A program made the translations under genes and the position numbers. DNA of 16,641 bases from Microcaldota archaeon (GTDB taxonomy: Archaea; Micrarchaeota; Micrarchaeia; Anstonellales; J096), in NCBI GenBank assembly GCA_026396375.1, contig JAPLWW010000084.1:1-16641 (forward strand), written 5' to 3'. Below the pieces are notes generated by a model. The model ran no database searches. It was not told the origin of the DNA and was given only the letters and a program-made list of their open reading frames with translations. Below are positions 1 through 6,465 of this stretch, piece after piece (the first letter of the stretch is position 1; each line of letters opens with the position of its first letter).

Positions 1-2
1 TC

Positions 3-353
3 GAGAAAAAGGAGATTGGAAGGGCCTACAGGTTCCTGAAAAAGGAGCTTGAATTGGACATTCCTTTGACTGACCCAAGCGCATATGTTCCGAAATTCGC
101 GGTTGTCCTCAACCTCAGCAGGGACGTGCAGATGCAGGCAATAGACATAATCAAGAAGTCATTGAAGAAAGGCCTTATTTCCGGAAGGGGGCCGACTGGA
201 GTTGCCGCGGCAGCGCTATACATCGCGGCTGCGATGAAGAACGAGAAAAGGACCCAGAAGGAGGTTGCCGATGTCGCGGGAGTGACTGAAGTGACAATAA
301 GGAACAGATACAGGGAGCTGAAGAAGGAGCTGGAGATTGACATAAATCTCTGA
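3..353 (+). CDS. tfb: Transcription initiation factor B (TFB), C-terminal part; 5' end outside the window
   Basis: The gene is open from the left edge (frame beginning at base 3) and ends at TGA 351-353, leaving about 116 visible residues. TFB bridges TBP bound at box A and RNA polymerase. The visible part starts in the linker after the first cyclin-like repeat (EIGRAYRFLKKELEL) and covers the second repeat, including PTGVAAAALYIAAA and the terminal helix-turn-helix (TQKEVADVAGVTEVTIRNRY) that in this family reads the BRE upstream of box A. The Zn ribbon and first cyclin repeat would lie to the left and cannot be checked. It converges on the ankyrin gene with a 26-base gap, and a pyrimidine-rich stretch with T5 (358-370) just after the stop is a plausible oligo-T terminator. 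Family assignment is secure; which TFB paralogue this is cannot be told. Confidence 0.95.
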   Translation, partial: EKKEIGRAYRFLKKELELDIPLTDPSAYVPKFAVVLNLSRDVQMQAIDIIKKSLKKGLISGRGPTGVAAAALYIAAAMKNEKRTQKEVADVAGVTEVTIRNRYRELKKELEIDINL

Positions 354-357
354 AACC

Positions 358-370
358 TCTTTTTCCTTTC
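358..370 (+). terminator. Probable oligo-T terminator of tfb
   Basis: A pyrimidine run containing five consecutive T residues lies a few bases after the TFB stop codon, in the short gap between convergent genes. Archaeal RNA polymerase commonly terminates at such runs without a hairpin. This is inferred from composition and position only. Confidence 0.4.
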
Positions 371-379
371 TGAAGCGAG

Positions 380-1090
380 TTATGAATCAGCGCACTTGCC
401 GAAGAGCCTAGAGAAAGCGACAGCAATTTCATTTCCAAACATTGCCTCAAGAGATTTGGCTGCAAGGAATTGCGCGGTTTTTGTGCGCCCCTGTTTCACG
501 GCAAAGCGCAGAGCCGTGTCGCCGTCGTTGCCCTTTGAGGAAATAAGCTCCATCATGTTTCCGCCGGATTTTGCGTATTCATTTATGAGAAATTCGCAGG
601 CTTTGGTGTGTCCGTTCTCTGCGGCACAGTGCAGAGCTGTGTAACCCCACCTGTCGTCCTTTGCGGAGATATCCGCCCCTGCCTTAATCAGGAGCTTGCA
701 GATTTTGATTTTTCCCCAGAATGAGGCCTTGTGCAGGGGCGTTTGGCCCCATGCGTCCTTTGCTGAAACCAGCTTTTTTATGTCACCGCCGGATTTTGAG
801 TATTCCTGCATGATTAGGATGCAGACATGGAAACTTTGAGTACCATTTGCGGCACTGTGAAGGGCGGTCCAGCCGCCATTATCCTCCGGAGCAATCTCAG
901 CGCCCTTTTTGATGAGCCTAATCACTTGTTCATAGTGGCCGTTCCCTGCAGTATCCATAAGTTCCTTGTTGAGCTGTTTCTGCGCCGTTGCGGGCAATGC
1001 CTGCTTTCTGCTTGGCAATATATCAACCTTAAGCTTTTTTGGTTTTATCCTTTGGATAATCCTCCTTAGGAACGGCTTCCTTTCCTGCAT
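380..1090 (-). CDS. Ankyrin-repeat protein
   Basis: This 236-residue protein has a basic N-terminus (residues 1-30, rich in K and R, no signal peptide) followed by about five ankyrin repeats from residue 40 to 212. The core motifs are GWTALHSAANG (73-83), GQTPLHKASFWG (115-126), GYTALHCAAENGH (149-161) and GDTALRFAVKQGR (190-202). Two repeats carry a longer loop of near-identical sequence (EYSKSGGDIKKLVS and EYAKSGGNMMELIS), which points to duplication of a repeat pair. Ankyrin repeats are protein-binding scaffolds with no catalysis, so the partner cannot be deduced. The ATG at 1088-1090 is the first in frame; a weak AT-rich stretch (about 1114-1122) could be box A. The gene is single, convergent with tfb and divergent from the 1226 gene. 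The fold call is firm; the role, whether housekeeping or interaction with another cell, is open. Confidence 0.9.
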   Translation of the reverse strand: MQERKPFLRRIIQRIKPKKLKVDILPSRKQALPATAQKQLNKELMDTAGNGHYEQVIRLIKKGAEIAPEDNGGWTALHSAANGTQSFHVCILIMQEYSKSGGDIKKLVSAKDAWGQTPLHKASFWGKIKICKLLIKAGADISAKDDRWGYTALHCAAENGHTKACEFLINEYAKSGGNMMELISSKGNDGDTALRFAVKQGRTKTAQFLAAKSLEAMFGNEIAVAFSRLFGKCADS

Positions 1091-1192
1091 GGATTTATTG
1101 TGCCTCGAAGGTGTTAAAAAGGGGGACCACCTATGAAGGAGGGATGTGCAGGAGCCCTCAGCAGGGAGGAGGGGGAAGCTCGGATTAAGGGC

Positions 1193-1206
1193 TTTTTTTA
1201 AATATT
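1193..1206 (+). promoter_or_regulatory. Box A (TATA) promoter for the 1226-3835 operon
   Basis: The AT-rich element TTTTTTTAAATATTA is centred about 26 bases upstream of the ATG at 1226, the normal archaeal distance from box A to the transcription start, so the mRNA would begin at or very near the start codon. GTGATC (1218-1223), which matches the anti-Shine-Dalgarno end of archaeal 16S rRNA, sits only two bases before the ATG. The rest of the 1091-1225 gap is unusually G- and purine-rich and shows no convincing gene. Confidence 0.5.
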
Positions 1207-1225
1207 ATCAGTCAATTGTGATCTG

Positions 1226-1984
1226 ATGCAGGAAACCGAAGAGCAGGAGATAAGAGCAAGGAAGGAAAAGAAAGCAGAGCCAGCCTTCGAGAAAAAGGAG
1301 GTTCTTGATTTTACAAAGGAAGAGGACATTGGAATAGCATTCAGGGCAGAGTTCAAGAAGGAAATAAAGGACAAGGACATTGAAAGGATAAAGGAATCTG
1401 CTGAGGCACTGGACAAGTTCATAGAAAAGTCAAAATCCCTCAATGACAAGATGCTGGTGAATGTGGCTGAAATGGTAGACAAAAAGGATGAGAAGGGAAT
1501 CAACAAGCTTTTTGAGAAGAACCAGGAAATGGGAAAGACTGTCAACGCGATCCTGGTAAACAAGGAGCTATGCGATTTTGTAGTCAAAAACGCCTATTCG
1601 GAAAACAGGATGTTCGACATCAAGTCCGTAAATGACATGGTGAAGGCCCAGGTAACTGTCAAAAAGGACAAGCAGTTCAATGACTTGATTACGGAGATGA
1701 AGAAGGACGACAGGTTCAGGAGCATAAGCGAAAACATAGACCCTGTGATACTTTACATATTGGCAAAAAAGCTTGTGCCCCAGATGATGGCAGGAGGGGT
1801 ATTCGGGTCAATGTTCAAGTCATTGTTCATGAAAATGAAAAGCTTTTTTTCATCAGGCATCCTTTCAGCAGCCAAAAACATGATATTGGTAAACAAGATC
1901 TCAATGGCATTGATGGTTTTTGGGACACCGGACGGGTTCGCTGCAAGCGAGATATTGGAGGGATTGGAAAATGGAAAGCATTGA
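1226..1984 (+). CDS. Uncharacterised charged protein with hydrophobic C-terminal third, first gene of a three-gene unit
   Basis: I do not recognise this 252-residue protein. Residues 1-165 are very rich in K and E with long predicted helices (for example EFKKEIKDKDIERIKESAEA), compatible with coiled coil. Residues 172-235 change character and hold hydrophobic helices (DPVILYILAKKLVPQMMAGG, then SGILSAAKNMILVNK and SMALMVF) mixed with K/M/F-rich stretches, so membrane association is possible though no classical transmembrane anchor stands out. There is no signal peptide and no catalytic motif that I can see. The start at ATG 1226 is supported by a box A about 26 bases upstream. The last 14 bases overlap the start of the next gene, which suggests translational coupling and a shared role. 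The reading frame is clearly real from its codon pattern and operon position; no function can be assigned. Confidence 0.85.
   Translation: MQETEEQEIRARKEKKAEPAFEKKEVLDFTKEEDIGIAFRAEFKKEIKDKDIERIKESAEALDKFIEKSKSLNDKMLVNVAEMVDKKDEKGINKLFEKNQEMGKTVNAILVNKELCDFVVKNAYSENRMFDIKSVNDMVKAQVTVKKDKQFNDLITEMKKDDRFRSISENIDPVILYILAKKLVPQMMAGGVFGSMFKSLFMKMKSFFSSGILSAAKNMILVNKISMALMVFGTPDGFAASEILEGLENGKH
1957..1962 (+). promoter_or_regulatory. Ribosome binding site that fixes the start at 1971
   Basis: GGAGGG lies eight bases upstream of the ATG at 1971, inside the end of the preceding gene. It is the best Shine-Dalgarno match here and supports starting the 394-residue protein at 1971 rather than at the in-frame ATG at 1920, which has no comparable motif. 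Confidence 0.7.
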
Positions 1985-3155
1985 CAGGCACATTGAGGAA
2001 TACGGGAGCATAGAGGGATTCGTCAATCCCCAGCTTGTATCATCAGTAATAGAGCCGGGAAAGAGCGTTGCTTCGGAGATACTGGAAAACGCGAAGCAGG
2101 GCTCGGTAAGGGATATATTCTTCTCGAGGATGTACATTGAGTTCATCAACAGGATGAATATGGAATTCAGGAAAAGCGACTGGTATGCCCTTGAGCTTTC
2201 CGAAAATCCAAATGAGGGGATATGCCCCTACGGGCCATGCGAAAATATATCCGCTATTGAGGTCAATGGAAACGAAAAAATAAAGATCAACGGGGAGAAG
2301 AGCGAGATGCCCAACCCTTTTCCTGAGCTGGGAAATGATATAACTGTTGAAATAAGGCAGGATCCGCTCGAGCAGTCTTTATACAAGGCAAATTTCGTAA
2401 GCTTCTTCAACATATCTATCCTGGACATTTGTTCGGTAAAATCAGGGATGAAGAAAATGGGCTGGAAGGTCAAGAAAGTTGAGCTTCCTGAAAATCCGCT
2501 TTTCGCTCTAGCCCAGATAATGAAAAACAAGAGGATAGGGGCCATTGAAAAGGAAGGGATATTCTATCCCAACCCTTCCCTGATGTGGAACGAGGAATTT
2601 TCATACAAGGTCTTTGAAGGCTCGAAGATGCCCGAGAAGATGAGGAGCCTGGAAAGGTACAACTGCCTGAAGGACGCAAGCTCTTTCATAAGGAATTTCA
2701 GCTTGATGAACGGCAAGGGCATAGAATACGGCAAGGCAAGGATAAACAAGTTCAATCTCATATCAAGGGAGGTTGCGCTTGGCGAGGAAGTGTCAAAAAA
2801 AGTGCTTGGGTCAATGAAAAAGGATTTTGACTACAAGGTTGAAAATGGAGTTGTCCTGGCAAAGCTCGGGACATTGATTTCCGCGCTTTCCTCAAAGTTT
2901 GACGAGGAAAGGATAACGTTGAGATATTCGGATGTTTCAGCAAAGGCAAAGAAAAAGCAGGCCCCAAGGGAGGCGATATTGGACAGCGATATCTTCCTTT
3001 TGGGGGACATTGACATCAGCTTTGCAAGGGAAGGAAACAGCATAGCCGTAAACGCCTCCTTGAGCAGGATGACTGAAAACGATTACTTTTTGAACATAAT
3101 CCACAATTATAGGATTGAGAAGATAGGGGAAAGGATAGTGATGATGGTGGAATGA
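1971..3155 (+). CDS. Uncharacterised 394-residue protein, second gene of a three-gene unit
   Basis: I do not recognise a family. Starting at ATG 1971 the protein begins MESIDRHIEEYGSIEGF and is soluble-looking with no membrane segment. Visible landmarks are a CPYGPC motif (Cys85 and Cys90) that could bind metal or form a disulfide, a Pro/Asn/Glu-rich beta-like region near residues 95-130, a central helical part, and a C-terminal region of alternating beta-type sequence after a basic patch (AKAKKKQAPRE, about residue 335) ending RIEKIGERIVMMVE. The gene overlaps the upstream one by 14 bases and its TGA overlaps the ATG of the XRE-type regulator (ATGA at 3152-3155), so all three are probably translated as a coupled unit. 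An in-frame upstream ATG at 1920 would add 17 residues, but the strong ribosome site favours 1971. Function unknown. Confidence 0.85.
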   Translation: MESIDRHIEEYGSIEGFVNPQLVSSVIEPGKSVASEILENAKQGSVRDIFFSRMYIEFINRMNMEFRKSDWYALELSENPNEGICPYGPCENISAIEVNGNEKIKINGEKSEMPNPFPELGNDITVEIRQDPLEQSLYKANFVSFFNISILDICSVKSGMKKMGWKVKKVELPENPLFALAQIMKNKRIGAIEKEGIFYPNPSLMWNEEFSYKVFEGSKMPEKMRSLERYNCLKDASSFIRNFSLMNGKGIEYGKARINKFNLISREVALGEEVSKKVLGSMKKDFDYKVENGVVLAKLGTLISALSSKFDEERITLRYSDVSAKAKKKQAPREAILDSDIFLLGDIDISFAREGNSIAVNASLSRMTENDYFLNIIHNYRIEKIGERIVMMVE

Positions 3156-3835
3156 TGGAAAAGCTCAGGATGATGATTTCAGGGGAGATAACGATAAGCC
3201 CCAACCCTGGGAAGACCATGAAGAAATGGAGAGAGATCTTCCAGATAACCCAGGCAGAGGTTGCCGGATTCCTCAAGATAACGCCTTCAACGGTCAGCGA
3301 CTATGAGGGGGAAAGAAGGAAAAGCCCAGGGATAAAGACAATAAGCAGGTTCGTTGATGCCCTTTTCAAGATAGACGCATTGAGGGGAGGCCACATCACC
3401 AAGAAATTGCTTGAGCCTGAAAGGGACGAGAAGCAGTATTTCGAGGCGATTGACTTTTCCCAGGAGATCAGCCTTGAGGAATTCGTTAAGATAATAGAGG
3501 GAAGCGTGATAACCAACGAGGACATTGTCAAGAAGACCAAGATATACGGATACACGCTCATTGACAGCCTCAACGTAATTCTGGACATGCCATACAGCTA
3601 TTTCCCAAGGCTTTACGGAGGGATAACCGAAAGGGCATTCATATTCCTTGGAGTGAGCACAGGAAGAAGCCCTCTTGTGGTCATAAGGATGGAGCCAAGC
3701 AAGCCAAAGGCTGTTGTCCTGCACAACCTTGAGAAGATAGATGAGCTGGCAATAAAGATCTCAGAAAGGGAAAGGATCCCGATAATAACGACCAAGATGT
3801 CAATAGAGGAAATAAAGAAAAGGCTAAATATCTAA
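3152..3835 (+). CDS. Archaeal XRE/HTH transcriptional regulator (MJ0621-like, probably COG1709)
   Basis: This 227-residue protein has an XRE/Cro-type helix-turn-helix at about residues 20-75: the family signature NPGKTMKKWREIF, then TQAEVAGFLKITPSTVSDYE with the recognition helix, followed by GERRKSPGIKTISRFVDAL. The same arrangement is known to me from an archaeal regulator family typified by MJ0621 of Methanocaldococcus jannaschii. The C-terminal 130 residues form a separate alpha/beta domain (YGYTLIDSLNVILDMPY, then RAFIFLGVSTGRSPLVVIRM and RIPIITTKMS) that may bind a ligand or another protein. ATG 3152 overlaps the previous stop as ATGA; a second ATG at 3155 is equally possible. As the last gene of the 1226-3835 unit it may autoregulate the operon, which is inference. 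It ends nine bases from the convergent 3845 gene. Confidence 0.88.
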   Translation: MMEKLRMMISGEITISPNPGKTMKKWREIFQITQAEVAGFLKITPSTVSDYEGERRKSPGIKTISRFVDALFKIDALRGGHITKKLLEPERDEKQYFEAIDFSQEISLEEFVKIIEGSVITNEDIVKKTKIYGYTLIDSLNVILDMPYSYFPRLYGGITERAFIFLGVSTGRSPLVVIRMEPSKPKAVVLHNLEKIDELAIKISERERIPIITTKMSIEEIKKRLNI

Positions 3836-3844
3836 GTTATGGAT

Positions 3845-5395
3845 TCATGTCGCCTCAGTTGTCTGGTGCTGGGAAATGTAGCCGACAATGACCCTCCTGT
3901 TTTCGTCGTCATAGGCAAAGCCTATCCTTATTGTACGCCTGCCGTCGCGCGAAGTTCCCTTGGCCAGGTGCTCCCTAAGAGAATATTTCTTGTTCTGGTA
4001 TGTGACATGGTAATCCTCAGGGTGGAACACCATCGCATTTCCCTGGCCTGGATTATAGGTCATCCTGCACCTCTGCAGGCATGAGGCCTTGAGGTCCTCG
4101 GGGTTCCTTGTTCCGTCCTCAAGATAGGTTGTCGCCAGCCATTCAAGCGCAGCATGCACGTCTGCAGGCTCCTCATACAAGGATTCCTTAGCTCCCTTCA
4201 GCGCCTTTGGCGTTATGACAATGGTGTTCTCGGAGTATGAGCGCTTTATCTGCTCAACCGCTTCAAGAACGTTCCTGAAGACAAGCGCTGCCTGCTCCTG
4301 TTCCTGCTCTTCCGGAGCCGCCTTCCTAGCTTCAAGGGCATTGGTGAGATGTTCTATCCTTCCCAAAGCGGCTGCGAGCTTCCTTTCAAGATCCTCAATT
4401 GTGGATGTAAGGTAGGCTACCTGCTTCTTTAGGCCGTCATTGTCACCAATGTACATGTCCAACAGCTGCTGGAGCTCATTATGGTCCTTAAGTGTATCCT
4501 GAAGCTTGGCATCCATCATCAGCAGCTTCCTTTTGCCCTCAGCCTTGTGCTCCATAAGGGCGCCATGGCTTACCTGGGACTCAAGGCCCACCGTATATGC
4601 GGCTACCCTGAGCAAAAGGTGATTGGCAAATTTCCTTTCCATCAAAGTTATGTTTGGCACAGTCCAGTATGGATGATATGGCCTTTCTCCTTCAGCCGGT
4701 ATGGGCCAGTAGAGCCTTGCGGCCCCATTGTAGCACCCCATGGATTTGCCTGCGTGTTCCTCCAATCTGATGGAGGGAAACTTGTTCTTGGCAACATAGA
4801 CAAGCGCCGTTCCTGCCAGCAGATGGGTGATCCTTTCGATATTGAATTGGTCAAGCACAGGCCTGTCGGTGATGTTCCTTGCGCTTATAATAAGTATGGG
4901 GAGCTTCCTGCCTGGATCAAATATCCTTTCAACCAAAGGCTTTACCATATCACTGGAAAGCAGGATGGGAGAGCAGGTAAGATCAAAGCCGCATTCTGCC
5001 CCGAAATTGTAGATAAGCTCAGGGACTATTGTGGGCCTTGTGGATATCGGGTAAAGGGGTCTGTTGGAGTTGTCAGCCCAGCCTATATAGAGGGCGATTT
5101 CAGTGTCAAATGTTTCCATTGCATTCTTGGCAAGCGCAATGGTGCTTCTCCATAAAAGAGACTTGTTTGAGGCGTCCGGATGCGTGATCTCAAAAGCGAA
5201 GCATGGCATTCCGTCCTTGTCCATGAATGCGCCCTTTACGGCAATGCCGTTGGATTCCTTTTGAATCTCATCCGCAAACTCGGGGACATGGATGTTCTTC
5301 TTGTTCGCCCATTCCCTCACTACAGCCACTATATCCTTTAGCTCTGCCTTTTGTTTGGTGCCAGTGCGGAAGCCAGCCTTGTAGATAAGCCTCAT
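3845..5395 (-). CDS. Large multidomain protein of unknown function, resembling a mostly bacterial family
   Basis: This 516-residue protein shows three parts. The N-terminal alpha/beta region (1-235) includes PCFAFEITHPDA (64-75), KLPILIISARNITDRPV (164-180) and HLLAGTALVYV (191-201), ending in the signature GCYNGAARLYWP (220-231). A helical coiled-coil region covers about 285-360. The C-terminal region (385-510) has ENTIVITPKAL, the ESLYEEPADVHAALEWL helix, HVTYQNKKYSLREHLAKG and the ending RTIRIGFAYDDENRRVIVGY. From memory, this pairing of a 'YNGAxRLYWP' region with a C-terminal 'RIxFxxDEExRRxVIGH' region recurs in bacterial proteins of unknown function; I cannot confirm that here. No nuclease or ATPase motif is obvious. 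The gene has its own box A 29 bases before the ATG, so it is probably expressed separately from the membrane proteins upstream. Lateral acquisition from bacteria is plausible. Confidence 0.85.
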   Translation of the reverse strand: MRLIYKAGFRTGTKQKAELKDIVAVVREWANKKNIHVPEFADEIQKESNGIAVKGAFMDKDGMPCFAFEITHPDASNKSLLWRSTIALAKNAMETFDTEIALYIGWADNSNRPLYPISTRPTIVPELIYNFGAECGFDLTCSPILLSSDMVKPLVERIFDPGRKLPILIISARNITDRPVLDQFNIERITHLLAGTALVYVAKNKFPSIRLEEHAGKSMGCYNGAARLYWPIPAEGERPYHPYWTVPNITLMERKFANHLLLRVAAYTVGLESQVSHGALMEHKAEGKRKLLMMDAKLQDTLKDHNELQQLLDMYIGDNDGLKKQVAYLTSTIEDLERKLAAALGRIEHLTNALEARKAAPEEQEQEQAALVFRNVLEAVEQIKRSYSENTIVITPKALKGAKESLYEEPADVHAALEWLATTYLEDGTRNPEDLKASCLQRCRMTYNPGQGNAMVFHPEDYHVTYQNKKYSLREHLAKGTSRDGRRTIRIGFAYDDENRRVIVGYISQHQTTEAT

Positions 5396-5420
5396 AATAC
5401 TATATATTGTAGGAATGTCC

Positions 5421-5427
5421 TTATAAA
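5421..5427 (-). promoter_or_regulatory. Box A promoter of the 3845-5395 gene
   Basis: On the minus strand TTTATAA, preceded by the BRE-like GAAACA, is centred 29 bases upstream of the ATG (5393-5395). That spacing predicts a nearly leaderless transcript and explains why no Shine-Dalgarno motif precedes this start. A second AT-rich stretch at 5397-5407 is too close to the start to serve as box A. Confidence 0.6.
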
Positions 5428-5444
5428 TGTTTCTTTGTGGAGCT

Positions 5445-5873
5445 TTAATGTTTGAGCTTTATCTTCCCAAGGAAGCTGTATCCTACGAAAGACAGGATGG
5501 CTCCTCCCATTCCAAAAATAGGTATTAGGATTATGACGACAAAGCCCCCTATCGCCCCTCCTGAAATGCTTTGGGCAAGGTCCTTGGCATTGCTGAATAC
5601 GAAGGACGAGACGCTTCCGAAAAGGAGATTATAAACAAAGATTGAGGCTGCAAAGACGATTCCAGAAATCATCCCTGCAACAGCCCCTGTTATGGCCGCA
5701 TCCTCTATACCAAGATTGGCTTTGAAGCAAAGGTATCCGATTGCGCAATATAAAAAGACCATCAAGGGCCATGAGCAGCAGTTCATGAAAGAGACAACTG
5801 AAGCCGCTTGTAAAATCAGGATCATGATGATGGGAAAAGCAGAAACAGTCAATGCCTCCTTGATTTTCATCAT
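5445..5873 (-). CDS. Four-helix membrane protein, tandem paralogue of the 5919-6365 gene
   Basis: The protein is about 142 residues and almost wholly hydrophobic, with four predicted transmembrane segments: AFPIIMILILQAASVVSF, then SWPLMVFLYCAIGYLCF, then AAITGAVAGMISGIVFAASI, and GGAIGGFVVIILIPIFGMGG running into AILSFVGYSFLG. The central motif GY-x2-K-x3-GIEDAAITGAVAGMISG recurs in the upstream neighbour as GY-x2-KKSGLAMEDSAVVGVIAGLIAG, so the two are a tandem duplication. I do not recognise a named family; small Gly/Ala-rich archaeal membrane proteins of this kind are usually uncharacterised. The start is ambiguous among GTG 5876, ATG 5873 and ATG 5870, with GGTGTG just upstream; ATG 5873 is reported. 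The gene is separated from its paralogue by an extremely AT-rich 45-base spacer. Confidence 0.8.
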   Translation of the reverse strand: MMKIKEALTVSAFPIIMILILQAASVVSFMNCCSWPLMVFLYCAIGYLCFKANLGIEDAAITGAVAGMISGIVFAASIFVYNLLFGSVSSFVFSNAKDLAQSISGGAIGGFVVIILIPIFGMGGAILSFVGYSFLGKIKLKH

Positions 5874-5880
5874 CACACCG

Positions 5881-5918
5881 TAAAATAATCAAAAATTAAA
5901 AAAATAAAAATTAAAGGA
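5881..5918 (-). terminator. T-rich terminator after the 5919-6365 gene, possibly also the promoter of the next gene
   Basis: Read on the minus strand, this spacer is almost pure T and A with several runs of four to seven T. Such tracts terminate archaeal transcription. Because it also lies 10-40 bases before the next start (5873), part of it could act as an atypical box A; the sequence does not settle which. Confidence 0.5.
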
Positions 5919-6365
5919 TTACTTCATTTCCTGGGCTATGAAATAACCTATTACCGCAAGGATTGCCCCCATTATTGCTGCAACGGGGATCACGCATAGA
6001 AGGCCAACCACGCCGGTAAATCCTGCGCCCACCACTCCGACAAGGGCGGCTGTTCCGACATCATTTCCTCCAAGAGTCACTCCCAATATGCCTGCAAGGA
6101 ACTGAGTGACAAATGACATTATCACTTGGGTCACTCCTGCTATGAGCCCTGCAATCACACCGACCACTGCGCTGTCTTCCATTGCAAGCCCGCTTTTCTT
6201 TATTGCATATCCTACCCAAGCATGGGCAGGAATTATGAGTATGCACGTGCACCATGTCAATAGGCCGATCAGAGGCACCAAGCCGATCAACGGAGAAATT
6301 ATTTGTAGAATTACTATTAACGCTATCGGCAGCATTGCCGCGGTCAAACCTTTCATTATATCCAT
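5919..6365 (-). CDS. Four-helix membrane protein, tandem paralogue of the 5445-5873 gene
   Basis: This 148-residue protein is strongly hydrophobic with about four to five membrane segments: AAMLPIALIVILQIISPLIG, LLTWCTCILIIPAHAWVGYA, SAVVGVIAGLIAGVTQVIMS, then a Gly-rich loop (GGNDVGTAALVGVVGAGFTG) and a last segment CVIPVAAIMGAILAVIGYFI. It shares with the downstream neighbour the opening LTxAxxPIxxIxILQ pattern, the EDSAVVG-type central helix and the Gly/Ala-rich end. The glycine-zipper-like helices suggest tight oligomeric packing, but that is inference. ATG 6363-6365 is chosen because GGTG lies five bases upstream and a good box A about 35 bases upstream; ATG 6356 is an alternative. Function unknown. 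Confidence 0.82.
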   Translation of the reverse strand: MDIMKGLTAAMLPIALIVILQIISPLIGLVPLIGLLTWCTCILIIPAHAWVGYAIKKSGLAMEDSAVVGVIAGLIAGVTQVIMSFVTQFLAGILGVTLGGNDVGTAALVGVVGAGFTGVVGLLCVIPVAAIMGAILAVIGYFIAQEMK

Positions 6366-6397
6366 TTGAACACCTTGAAATATAGTCTATGATTTGC

Positions 6398-6405
6398 TTT
6401 ATAAA
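6398..6405 (-). promoter_or_regulatory. Box A promoter of the 5919-6365 gene
   Basis: TTTATAAA on the minus strand, centred about 36 bases before the ATG at 6365, predicts a transcript with a roughly ten-base leader. That leader would contain AAGGTG (6371-6376), a good Shine-Dalgarno motif five bases before the start. This and the 3845-5395 promoter are the most canonical box A elements in the window. Confidence 0.6.
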
Positions 6406-6465
6406 CCTTGCATAAGTTGCCAACATGAACAGTCTTAATTTGACATATTCCATATTCCTGAAAAA

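Noticed and set aside
1133..1201. A 22-codon ORF starting at ATG 1133 and ending within the T-run
   Set aside because: It has no ribosome site, Gly/Glu-rich low-complexity content, and its stop overlaps the box A of the next gene; nothing supports translation.
1920..1970. A 17-residue N-terminal extension of the 394-residue protein
   Set aside because: The ATG at 1971 has a strong GGAGGG site at good spacing, while the upstream ATG lies deep in the preceding gene without one.
4481..5155. A 224-codon plus-strand ORF opposite the 516-residue gene
   Set aside because: It is a mirror of the minus-strand gene, with Cys/Pro/His-rich composition, no promoter and no recognisable motif.
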